A stretch of DNA of 48,910 bases from Acidobacteriota bacterium (lineage in GTDB: Bacteria; Acidobacteriota; Vicinamibacteria; Marinacidobacterales; Marinacidobacteraceae). Shown one piece after another: positions 25,865 to 33,706 of the stretch (within the stretch, counting starts at the first letter, position 1; the number at the start of each line of letters is the position of its first letter). The DNA is taken from assembly GCA_009840635.1 (NCBI GenBank), contig VXNL01000031.1:1-48910 (forward strand), read 5' to 3'. The notes under the pieces are model-generated. The model had not been told where the DNA came from and did not search any database. It saw only the letters and a program-made list of their open reading frames with translations. The position numbers and the translations under genes were made by a program.

Positions 25865-26977
25865 GTGAACCGGCGCCGGGCCATCGTCGCGCTTGCGGCC
25901 TCGGCGGCCGCGTACCCGTTTCGGGTCGGCGGCAGTCAGGGCGGCGTCCTCCCCTGGAGCGACCTCGATCCGCTCCCGCCCCGTACCCGGGCGCGTTACA
26001 CCGACCTCACCCGCATCACCGGAGAGATCGTCCCCAACGAAGAGTTCTTCGTCCTCCACCACGGCGAGGTCCCGGATCTCGAGGCGCCGGCGTTCCGGCT
26101 GACGGTCGGCCGCCGGGGTGCTCCTCCGGTCCGCACGTTGGGACTCGACGAGCTGGCCGGCCTTCCGCGAAGGGAATCGGTGGCGGCCTTCGAGTGCTGC
26201 GGGAACGGCGGCGTCGGGATGCACGGCCTGGTGGGCGCCGCCCGCTGGGGAGGCGTGTCGCTCGCGCCCCTCGTCGAGGGACTCGTGGATTGGCACTCCC
26301 GCGAAATCGTCTTCTTCGGCGCCGATCACGCCTAAGAACGTCTCCGCGGGAACCGCTACCCCGGCCGGTGCGCGCGGAGCCTGCCGGTCGCCGACGCGCT
26401 CGCCCCGGAAGTGATGCTGGCGGACACCATGAACGGGGAGCCCCTTCCCCCGGAGCACGGCGGACCGCTGCGCCTGATCGTTCCCGGGTTCTACGGGGTC
26501 TCGCAGGTGAAGTGGGTGGAGCGGATTGAGGTCTGGCCGTCCCGGTTCGCCGGCTGGTTCCAGGCCAAGGACTACGTCACCGTGCGGGGAACCGAAACCC
26601 CCTCGGGAATCCTCCACACGGCGAGCGCCATCGGCCGGATGCGGCTCAAGTCCATCGTCACGCGAATCGAGGGCGCGGCCGGCGGCGGCCTCACGGTCCA
26701 CGGGCTCGCCTGGAACGACGGCGCCTCCGAGATCGCGGGGATCGAAGTCAGCGTGGACGGCAACCCGTTCGAGCAAGCCGACCTTCTGCCAGCCGAGCAC
26801 CGCTTCGGGTTCCGCCGCTTCCGCCTCGACTGGCGGGCGCCGATGCCGGGGGAACACCGGCTCGTTTCCCGGGCGCGGGACGCCGGCGGCGTACAGCCGA
26901 CCGAGGAGGAGGCCTCGCGCTACAAGGCGACGCCCTGGGAAAACAACGGTCAGGTAGTGCGCCGCATCCGGATCTGA
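25865..26977 (+). pseudogene. Sulfite-oxidase-like molybdopterin oxidoreductase interrupted by an in-frame stop
   Basis: Two open segments, 25865-26332 and 26336-26977, lie in the same frame separated only by TAA at 26333-26335. Read through, they give a 370-codon protein of the sulfite-oxidase family: Tat-like start NRRRAIVALAAS, Mo-ligand Cys in FECCGNGG (Cys111), an ADH(stop)E segment where family members have a continuous GAD region, then NRYPGRCARSLPVADAL, MNGEPLPPEHGG, PGFYGVSQVKWV, and the C-terminal Mo-cofactor dimerisation domain (HGLAWNDGASEIAGIEVSVDG). The Mo site lies before the stop and the dimer domain after. The downstream part keeps normal codon bias, so the break is recent or a sequence error. 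The start is GTG 25865. Confidence 0.8.
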
Positions 26978-27000
26978 CCGGCGCCGCGCGTTTCGCTCCC

Positions 27001-27045
27001 CTATCGCGGTGCGATGCCGGTCTGAAGACCGGCGCTCCCGGCCCG
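27001..27045 (-). repeat. Dispersed double-hairpin repeat, partial copy D, in the 3' end of the MFS gene
   Basis: The hairpin GCCGGTCT/AGACCGGC (27016-27033, loop GA) matches the second hairpin of copy A, with flanking GCGATG and CGCTCC variants. Unlike the others it lies within the coding frame. Its orientation relative to the gene is the same as for the other copies. Confidence 0.65.
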
Positions 27046-28350
27046 GGGAGCGGCGATGCCGAACTCCCGGAGCGTGCCCTCCATGGTCGGCTTCTTCAGG
27101 CGGATGCGTTCGTCGTTCAGCAGGTAGGAGAAGAGATAACCCCCGCCGAGCATCAGGATGCCGATCAGGAAGCAGTACATGACCGCGCGGTCGGGGTAGG
27201 TGTCCTTCAGGTAGCCGACGTACATCGGGCCAGCGATCCCCGCCGCCGCCCACGCGGTGAGCACGGCGCCGTAGACGGCCGACATTTTCCGCGCGCCGAA
27301 CGTGTCCAGGATGAAGGGGGGCATGGTGGCGAAGCCCCCGCCGAAACACAGCAGCACGTAGCAGACGAGCACCGAGAACACCCACGGATTCGTCTCGGTC
27401 ATGAGCACGCCGAAGACGACCATCTGCGTCGACAGGAGAATCCGGAAGACGTTCACGCGGCCGATCCGGTCCGAGAGAAGGCCCCAGAACAGACGGCCCA
27501 CGCCGTTGAAGAGCGAGCTCACCGCGATCAGGGTGGCCCCGTAGCCGGCCAGCACCGCCGGTTCCAGCGAGGGGTTGGCAAGGCTCCAGACTTCCTGGAG
27601 CAACTCCGACTGGAAGCTGATGATGGAAATGCCGGCTGCAATGTTGAAGAAGAAGACGACCCACAGGAGCAGAAACTGCCCCGTCTTCAGGTAGGCGCCG
27701 ACGGACTCGGGCTCTTCGCTGCCCGGCGACCCGGCCGCCGCCGGTCCACCCGCCGCCGGAGCCGGCGGCGGGTTGCTCATCAGGAGACTCGCCGGGATCA
27801 GAATGACCGCGAAGACCGCGCCCAGCCCGAAGAACACGAGCGGCAGGTCACCGGCCGTCTGCACCACCAGGACGGGGGCGAGCCCCTTGCTGAGCAGCAG
27901 CGCGCCGACCCCGAAACCCATCACCACGATCCCGGTCGCGAGCCCCTTCTTGTCGGGAAACCACTTCGCGACGGTGGCGACCGGCGTCACATAGCCCATT
28001 CCGATCCCGATCCCGCCGACCACGCCGTAACCCAGGCAGAAGAGCGGCACGTTGTCCATCTGCAGCGCGACCCCGGCGATCAGGTATCCGGCGCAGAACA
28101 GCGCGCTGCCGGCCAGGGCCAGTTTCCGCGGGCCCACCCGTGGAAGCACCTGCCCCGCCCACGCCGCCGAGACGCCCAGCGAAAAGATGGCGATGCTGAA
28201 CGCCCAGGCCGTTTCCGTGAAGGTCCAGCCCAACTGACGCACGAGCAGCGTCTGGAAGAAGCTCCAGGCGTACACCGTTCCGAAACAGAGCTGCAGCACC
28301 GTACAGACCGTTACCGCCAGCAGACGCGCAACGTGCGGCGGAAGCTGCAT
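27001..28350 (-). CDS. MFS transporter, oxalate:formate antiporter (OFA) type
   Basis: The 449-residue protein has 12 predicted helices and OFA-family features: FGTVYAWSFFQTLLVRQLGW in helix 1, GIGIGMGYVTPVATVAKWFPDKKGLATGI in helices 4-5, and a central loop rich in Ala/Gly/Pro. OFA members move small carboxylates such as oxalate, formate or lactate; the substrate here is not determined. GAGGGA lies about 9 bases before ATG 28350. The last 17 residues (AGSAGLQTGIAPR and before) are encoded by repeat copy D, so the native C-terminus may have been replaced or extended. It follows the sensor gene by 59 bases and likely shares its operon. Confidence 0.85.
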   Translation of the reverse strand: MQLPPHVARLLAVTVCTVLQLCFGTVYAWSFFQTLLVRQLGWTFTETAWAFSIAIFSLGVSAAWAGQVLPRVGPRKLALAGSALFCAGYLIAGVALQMDNVPLFCLGYGVVGGIGIGMGYVTPVATVAKWFPDKKGLATGIVVMGFGVGALLLSKGLAPVLVVQTAGDLPLVFFGLGAVFAVILIPASLLMSNPPPAPAAGGPAAAGSPGSEEPESVGAYLKTGQFLLLWVVFFFNIAAGISIISFQSELLQEVWSLANPSLEPAVLAGYGATLIAVSSLFNGVGRLFWGLLSDRIGRVNVFRILLSTQMVVFGVLMTETNPWVFSVLVCYVLLCFGGGFATMPPFILDTFGARKMSAVYGAVLTAWAAAGIAGPMYVGYLKDTYPDRAVMYCFLIGILMLGGGYLFSYLLNDERIRLKKPTMEGTLREFGIAAPRAGSAGLQTGIAPR

Positions 28351-28409
28351 TACCGCGGTCCCTCAGCCGGCGGAGCCCGTTCGCCCCCGGCCACCGCGCG
28401 CCCCCGCGC

Positions 28410-29174
28410 TCACGCCGCCGAGCGCGCCGCTCCCGGGTCCGGAAGCGCCTCGGGGCCCGAGGGCGGGCGGGTGCGCGACATGTAGAGGATCAGGCGAGCC
28501 AGTTGGCCGACTTCGTCGTCGCGCTCGAGCAGCTTCTCGTTGGCGACCACGAGCGCCCGTTGCTCCGGAGGTTGCCGGGCGGTCTCCACTGCGTAGGCGA
28601 GGAGCGCGGCGAGCGGCCGCGCCACCAGGTTCACCAGCCAGATGGACGCCAGGATTCCGACCACGAGCAGAATGGAGATCAGGTACACCTGCTGGCCGAT
28701 CGCCCGCTGGATCTTCAGCGCAACCAGGTCCAGGTCCATCCCGAGATGGACCGTTCCCGCCACTCCGGCCAGAATGGGGCTGCTGACCTCAAGGAAGTCA
28801 CCCATCCCGGGCAGGCTGCGCTCCACGGGTTCCGCCTGGAAGGGGTCGCTCTCCAGGATCGCTTCGGGAATCCCGGGCACGAAGGTGTGCGCCAGGAACT
28901 CGCCCGTTTCGTCGGTGATGTAGATGTAGCGGATTCCCTGCACTTCCAGGAACTGGTCGATCAGCGACTGCAGCGTCGCGAGGTTCCGGTTCAGCAGGAT
29001 GTCGACGCTCGCGTCGGCAATGGTCTTCGCGATGCTCTGGGAGTTGGCGGCGTATTCCGCCGAGAGCTCGGTGTCCACCGTCCGGATGCAGAGCAGCGAG
29101 GTGGACAGCACGATCAGCCCGAACAGCGCGAAGATGCCGAACCGCATCCGTTGGAAGAGTTTGTGAACTTTCAT
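28410..29174 (-). CDS. Membrane sensor with extracytoplasmic Cache/CHASE-like domain and HAMP, no output domain
   Basis: The 254-residue protein has two transmembrane helices (about 12-34 and 164-186) flanking a periplasmic domain of about 130 residues with a Cache/CHASE8-like pattern (QFLEVQGIRYIYITDETGEFLAHTF). A HAMP-like segment follows (LVARPLAALLAYAVETA, then RDDEVGQLARL), and the protein stops soon after. No kinase, GGDEF or methyl-accepting domain exists here or in frame downstream. The start is one base from the stop of the binding-protein gene, so they are cotranscribed. It may signal through a separate partner, or be a reduced receptor. Confidence 0.78.
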   Translation of the reverse strand: MKVHKLFQRMRFGIFALFGLIVLSTSLLCIRTVDTELSAEYAANSQSIAKTIADASVDILLNRNLATLQSLIDQFLEVQGIRYIYITDETGEFLAHTFVPGIPEAILESDPFQAEPVERSLPGMGDFLEVSSPILAGVAGTVHLGMDLDLVALKIQRAIGQQVYLISILLVVGILASIWLVNLVARPLAALLAYAVETARQPPEQRALVVANEKLLERDDEVGQLARLILYMSRTRPPSGPEALPDPGAARSAA

Positions 29175-29175
29175 T

Positions 29176-30555
29176 TCAGGCGGGTAGAGCGTTCCAGTCG
29201 GTCAGCGGAACGAAACGGCCGTCCTCCACGACGGTGTAGTAGACGCGCTGGAGCCCCTGCCGGCGATCCGGCCCGAAGGAGACCTGCTCGCCAATGCCGA
29301 GGTCGAAGTCCCGGATCGAGAACACCGCATCCTCCAGTCCGGCCCGGGTGGGCTCTCCGTCAAAGCGCCGGAAGATCTCGCACATCAGCTTCGCGTTCAC
29401 GAAACCCTCCAGGCTGACGAAGCTCTGGGGCAGCGGGCTGTATGGGTCATCCAGGAACTCCTCCGGGATCTCGGGGTTGTGGCGCGCCATGAGCTTGCGG
29501 TATTCCCCGACGGCCGGCACGGACTCGTCCTCGTAGCTGGGCACCACCTGCGAGTTGACGAGCCACTGGGTATAGGTCTCCGGATCGTCGCGCCCTTCGC
29601 TGAGGAGGTTTACCAGGTTCTCGCTGCCGACGAAGGAGAGATTCGCGATGGGGACCCGGAGCCCCAGGTCGATGGCGTCCCGCGCGAACGCGGCGCAGGC
29701 CGCGTACGCTCCCACGCAGATCACGGCATCGGGCGCCGCTCGCTGGAGGATCTCGACCTGAGCCCGCATGGTGCCCGTGAAGCGGGAGCCCCGCTGATAG
29801 GTCGCCTCGCCGGCGATCGTCTCCCCATGGTTCTCGAGCGCAGCCCGGACTCCGGCCCAGCCGCTGCGGCCGTAGGCGTCCGCCTGGTAGAAGACCGCGA
29901 TGCGGCGCCGCCCGGTGGCGAGGAAGTTCTCGACCAGACCGGCCGTTTCCTGGCGGTAGGAAGCGCGCAGGTTGAACGCGAAGTCGCCGTAGGGAGGCTC
30001 CCGCTGCGGTTGCGCCCCGGTAAAGGGGAAGAACATGTAGATCTGCTCTTCCTGGAACTTCTTCAGCATCGGGAGAACGCGGGTCACGGTGGGTGTCCCC
30101 ACGTAGCCGAAGAGCAGGAACACATCGTCCTCGAGCATCAGTTTCAGCGTGTTCTGGACACAGGGATCGGGCTGGTAGCCGTCGTCGTACAGCTTCAGCG
30201 TGATCCGGCGTCCGTTGATGCCGCCGGATTCGTTGACCTCGCGGAAATAGGCCATCGCGCCCCGGTAGAGCTCGTTGCCCAGTCCCCGCGAGGGACCGGT
30301 GAAGGCGGCGGAAGTCCCGAGAACGATCTCGCCGCCGGCCGTGCCCGGGGCGGGGGTCTGGCTACCGGAAGCCGCGGCGCTGGCTGCGCCCGACGAGACT
30401 CCCTGTCCCGCCGCCAGGGCCGCACCCGCCAATCGGGCCCACGGGGCCAGGAGGGCCGCCGCGCAACTGGAGTGCATCAGGCTTCTCCGGCTCCAGAGCT
30501 GTTCCCCACCTGCCCCCCGGTCCGTACCTGACCTCGAATGCATGGCCGTGTCCAT
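29176..30555 (-). CDS. Tat-exported periplasmic binding protein, branched-chain amino acid/urea type
   Basis: The 459-residue product is a type I periplasmic binding protein: GEIVLGTSAAFTGPSRGLG, YFREVNESGGINGRRITLKLYDDGY, GYVGTPTVTRVLPM, VICVGAYAACAAFARDA. A twin-arginine signal WSRRSLMHSS with hydrophobic stretch precedes it, unusual for this family. ATG 30555 is chosen because a GGGGGG run lies just upstream; ATG 30588 is the alternative. No permease or ATPase genes follow; instead a Cache/HAMP sensor starts one base after the stop. This suggests a ligand-presenting role to the sensor rather than ABC import, as with TorT-type proteins; that is inference. Confidence 0.85.
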   Translation of the reverse strand: MDTAMHSRSGTDRGAGGEQLWSRRSLMHSSCAAALLAPWARLAGAALAAGQGVSSGAASAAASGSQTPAPGTAGGEIVLGTSAAFTGPSRGLGNELYRGAMAYFREVNESGGINGRRITLKLYDDGYQPDPCVQNTLKLMLEDDVFLLFGYVGTPTVTRVLPMLKKFQEEQIYMFFPFTGAQPQREPPYGDFAFNLRASYRQETAGLVENFLATGRRRIAVFYQADAYGRSGWAGVRAALENHGETIAGEATYQRGSRFTGTMRAQVEILQRAAPDAVICVGAYAACAAFARDAIDLGLRVPIANLSFVGSENLVNLLSEGRDDPETYTQWLVNSQVVPSYEDESVPAVGEYRKLMARHNPEIPEEFLDDPYSPLPQSFVSLEGFVNAKLMCEIFRRFDGEPTRAGLEDAVFSIRDFDLGIGEQVSFGPDRRQGLQRVYYTVVEDGRFVPLTDWNALPA

Positions 30556-30797
30556 CGGTCCCCCCTTCGCGCCTTCTCGAATGCGCATCGCTCTGTTGAC
30601 CTGGCGGGTGGCAGCGCTGGCGGCTGCCAATTCTGATAATACCGTGTCACCCAAAGACAAAACCGGAAGGAGTGTGGTCGAGGCGTGATCCGGGCCGCGG
30701 GCCGTAACCCCCGATAACGCCAGCAGGGAGACGTTTGGATCGCGCTCGTCGGTCGAGCCGCGAATGACACAATGAGGGCGCCGGAGGGAGCAGCCCC
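30556..30797. promoter_or_regulatory. Divergent control region between the binding-protein and hydroxyacid-oxidase genes
   Basis: This 242-base region separates two divergent transcripts. Its AT-rich patch (30631-30662) contrasts with surrounding GC-rich DNA. On the minus strand, TATTAT (30636-30641) is a possible -10; the -35 is poor. TGTC-N7-GACA at 30645-30659 is a small inverted repeat that could be an operator. For the plus strand, GGAGGG (30783-30788) precedes the ATG at 30798, but I see no clear plus-strand promoter. TTGACC at 30596 is badly spaced from any -10. Confidence 0.35.
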
Positions 30798-32081
30798 ATG
30801 AGCGACCACGACCTGACCCCCGACCGCCGCCGGTTCCTGCGGTACCTGGCAGGAAGCCCGCTGCTTCTCGGCGCGGGATGCTGGGAACCCCGCGCCTCGG
30901 CCCAGGGCCAGAGGCCGGGCGCCGGCCAGAAGAGCGCGGAACTCTTCGGCTACAACCGCTTCCCCCGGACGCCGATCGGTTCCCCGGACGAAGCGGCGGA
31001 CATCTTCGATTTCCGGGTGCTCGCGGAACAGAACCTGCCGCCGGCCCACTACGGCTACATGGCGACCGGAGTGGACGGCGAAGGCACGCTGGCCGAGAAC
31101 CGCCGGGCCCTGGACAACGTCGGAATCCGCGCGCGCCGGCTGGTGGATGTCTCGGACCCTGACATGTCGGTGGAGATCTTCGGCCGGCGCTGGACGTCTC
31201 CCATCTGCATCGCCCCCTGCGGCAGTCAGAAGGCGTTCCATCCCGAAGGGGAGGTTGCCGTGGCCCGGGCCGCGCGGACCATGGACCACCTGCAGCTGCT
31301 TTCCACGGTGACGACCTCCCCGGTGGAAGAAGTCAACGAGGCGCGGGGTGAACCCGTCTGGTACCAGCTCTACCCGACCACCAACTTCGAGGTGACGAAA
31401 CAGCTCGTCGCGCGGGCGGAGGCCGCCGGTTGTCCGGCGGTGGCGCTGACGGTGGATCTCCCCACCGGGAGCAACCGGATCAGCACCCCGCTCACCGCCC
31501 GGCTGGACGAGCGGGAATGCGAAATCTGCCACGTTCCCGGCCTCGCGGGCTACGTCTCCAGGAAGCGCATGTTCGACGGGATCGAGGTGGAGAACATCAC
31601 CGGGCGCAGCCGTTTCGCCGGCCTCAACAATCCCGCTCTCACCTGGGACGTCGTAAAGCGGCTCAAGGACATCACCTCCATGAAGGTGCTCCTGAAGGGC
31701 ATCGTCACCGCCGAAGACGCCGAGCTCTGCCTGGACCACGGCGTGGACGGAATCGTGGTCTCGAACCACGGGGGACGGGCCGAGGAGAGCGGGATCGCCA
31801 CCATCGACAGCCTCCCCGAGGTGGTGAAGGTCATCGACGGACAGATTCCGGTGATCATGGACAGCGGCATCCGCCGCGGGGTGGACATCTTCAAGGCGCT
31901 GGCGCTGGGAGCCGACGCCGTCCTGATCGGCCGCGCCTACCTCTGGGGACTGGCCGCCTTCGGGGAAGCCGGCGTAGAGATGGTCCTGCGGATTCTGCGC
32001 GACGAATTGCGAGTCGCGATGCAGCTCGCCGGGACGCCGAGTCTCGCGGACATCGGTCCGCGGTCGGTGCTCCGCCGCTGA
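30798..32081 (+). CDS. Tat-exported FMN-dependent alpha-hydroxyacid oxidase/dehydrogenase (lactate-oxidase type)
   Basis: The 427-residue flavoenzyme should oxidise L-2-hydroxy acids (lactate, glycolate or similar) to 2-oxoacids. It has a twin-arginine signal (DRRRFLRYLAGSPLLLGAGC), then the FMN TIM barrel: SPICIAPCGSQK, YQLYPT, TVDLPTGSNR, VLLKGIVTAEDA, and the active-site SNHGGR (His324, Arg327), then IMDSGIRRG and GADAVLIGRAYLWG. Family members are usually cytoplasmic or membrane-linked without Tat signals; export here is unusual. GGAGGG lies 9 bases before the ATG. It is divergent from a sensor/binding-protein/OFA-transporter operon, suggesting a shared hydroxyacid substrate. Confidence 0.9.
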   Translation: MSDHDLTPDRRRFLRYLAGSPLLLGAGCWEPRASAQGQRPGAGQKSAELFGYNRFPRTPIGSPDEAADIFDFRVLAEQNLPPAHYGYMATGVDGEGTLAENRRALDNVGIRARRLVDVSDPDMSVEIFGRRWTSPICIAPCGSQKAFHPEGEVAVARAARTMDHLQLLSTVTTSPVEEVNEARGEPVWYQLYPTTNFEVTKQLVARAEAAGCPAVALTVDLPTGSNRISTPLTARLDERECEICHVPGLAGYVSRKRMFDGIEVENITGRSRFAGLNNPALTWDVVKRLKDITSMKVLLKGIVTAEDAELCLDHGVDGIVVSNHGGRAEESGIATIDSLPEVVKVIDGQIPVIMDSGIRRGVDIFKALALGADAVLIGRAYLWGLAAFGEAGVEMVLRILRDELRVAMQLAGTPSLADIGPRSVLRR

Positions 32082-33706
32082 TCCTCCGCGTCGCGGTCGC
32101 TGGCACCCTGTCGGGCGCCATCGCCGCCGGGGCGCCGGCCGGCGGGCAGCCGCGCTTCTCCGAGGTGACCTCCGCTTCCGGCGTCGAGTTCACCCACCGT
32201 ACCGGCAGGGACGATGCCGACCGTGCGGCCTATTTCATGCCCGAGATCATGGGCTCGGGAGTCGCCCTCTTCGATCGCGACGCGGACGGTGATCTCGACC
32301 TCTATCTCGTCCAGGGCGAAGGCGCGGACCGGTTCTTCGAGAACCGAGGACCGGGCATCCGGTTCGTCGAGATCGCCCGGGTTCCGGGCACCGGGGCCTA
32401 CGGCATGGGCGTAGCGGCCGGGGACGCTGACGGTGACGGCGACCTCGACCTCTTCCGGACCGGATACGGACCTGACGCCCTGCTCCTGAACACCGGGGAA
32501 TCGGGTCTGGTGGCGGCGGAAGACGCTGGGTGGGACGATTCCTGGTCGGCCTCCGCGGCCTTTTGCGACTACGACGCCGACGGCAACCTGGACCTCTTCG
32601 TGACCCGCTACATGGACTACGACCCGGACTTTTCCTGCTTCGCGGCGACCGGGGAGCAGGACTACTGCAACCCGACCGACGTGCCCGGGTTGCCCGATCT
32701 CCTCTACCGGAACACCGGGGACGGGAGATTCGTGGAGGTGGGCCGGGAATCCGGCATCGCCGCCCTGCCGGCCCGGGGGCTCGGAGTCGTCTGCCACGAC
32801 TTCACGGGCGACGGGAAGCTGGACTTCTACGTGGCGAACGACACCGAGGCGAATCACCTCTGGGTGAACCAGGGCGACGGGGCGTTCACGGATGAGGCGT
32901 TGCTGCTCGGCGCCGCCCTCAGCGGCTTCGGCCGTCCCGAGGCCGGAATGGGGATCGAGATCGGCGACCTGAGCGGCGACGGCGTCCTCGACATCCTGCT
33001 CACCCACTTCGCCGACGAGACGAACACCGTCTATCTCGCCGAACCGGGGATCGGCTTCGTGGACGGCACCATCGACCTCGGGCTCGGCACGCTGGGCCTC
33101 GCGACGACCGGATTCGGCGTGGCCCTCGGCGACTTCGATCTCGACGGTTTTCTCGACGCGGTGATCGCCAACGGCCGGGTGGCCCGTCCGCCCGGCGAGT
33201 CCCCGCGGGCTCCTTTCTTCGAGCAGTACGCGGAGACGGCCCTGATCTTGCGCGGCGGCGACCGCTTCGAGGACGCGGGCGCCGCGTCGCCCGAACTCAC
33301 CGCGATGGCGGCCGTCGGCCGGGGGCTGGCGGCCGGGGACCTCGACGGCGACGGGGATCCCGATCTCGTGCTCACCGCAGCGGAAGGCCCGGCCGGGATC
33401 TTCGAGAACGTTTCGAACCACGCCGGCAACTGGCTCCTCGTGGCGACCCGGCTGCCCGGGGGCGCGCCCGATCACGGCGCCACCGTCAGACTCCTCACTT
33501 CGGGCGGAACGCGGGTTGCCCGCGCCAACCCCGGTGTTTCCTACCTGAGCTCCGGCGATCCGCGGGCCCACTTCGCGATCCCCGCGGGCGCCGCGATCGC
33601 GGGTCTGACGGTCCGCTGGTCCGACGGCTCGGCGGAGGCCTTCCCGGCCCCCGCCCCGAACCGGGTGGTGGTCGTGCTCCGCGGCGCCGGAACGATCCAT
33701 GAATGA
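32078..33706 (+). CDS. CRTAC1-type secreted FG-GAP/VCBS repeat protein with ASPIC/UnbV domain (3)
   Basis: The 542-residue product has a short signal peptide (LRVAVAGTLSGAIAAGAPAGG), calcium loops (DRDADGDLDLY, DADGDGDLDLF, DYDADGNLDLF, DLSGDGVLDIL, DFDLDGFLDAV, DLDGDGDPDLV) and a C-terminal ASPIC/UnbV-like region (VRLLTSGGTRV, LTVRWSDGSAE). It has no ATG, GTG or TTG before 32237 that keeps the signal peptide; the only upstream start-like codon is CTG 32078, which overlaps the preceding TGA as CTGA. The four-base overlap mimics the ATGA/GTGA coupling used elsewhere in this window. Function unknown; it is expressed with the hydroxyacid oxidase and a TPR lipoprotein. Confidence 0.78.
   Translation: MILRVAVAGTLSGAIAAGAPAGGQPRFSEVTSASGVEFTHRTGRDDADRAAYFMPEIMGSGVALFDRDADGDLDLYLVQGEGADRFFENRGPGIRFVEIARVPGTGAYGMGVAAGDADGDGDLDLFRTGYGPDALLLNTGESGLVAAEDAGWDDSWSASAAFCDYDADGNLDLFVTRYMDYDPDFSCFAATGEQDYCNPTDVPGLPDLLYRNTGDGRFVEVGRESGIAALPARGLGVVCHDFTGDGKLDFYVANDTEANHLWVNQGDGAFTDEALLLGAALSGFGRPEAGMGIEIGDLSGDGVLDILLTHFADETNTVYLAEPGIGFVDGTIDLGLGTLGLATTGFGVALGDFDLDGFLDAVIANGRVARPPGESPRAPFFEQYAETALILRGGDRFEDAGAASPELTAMAAVGRGLAAGDLDGDGDPDLVLTAAEGPAGIFENVSNHAGNWLLVATRLPGGAPDHGATVRLLTSGGTRVARANPGVSYLSSGDPRAHFAIPAGAAIAGLTVRWSDGSAEAFPAPAPNRVVVVLRGAGTIHE

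Noticed and set aside
26333..26335. Recoding of the stop as selenocysteine or pyrrolysine
   Set aside because: The codon is TAA; Sec uses TGA and Pyl uses TAG.
26411..26977. Independent gene for the downstream half of the molybdoenzyme
   Set aside because: It is in the same frame as the upstream half with family similarity running through the stop; there is no ribosome-binding site before the GTG/ATG at 26411-26416.
30596..30640. TTGACC plus GATAAT as a plus-strand promoter for the hydroxyacid oxidase
   Set aside because: The spacing is 33 bases, about twice the usual distance.
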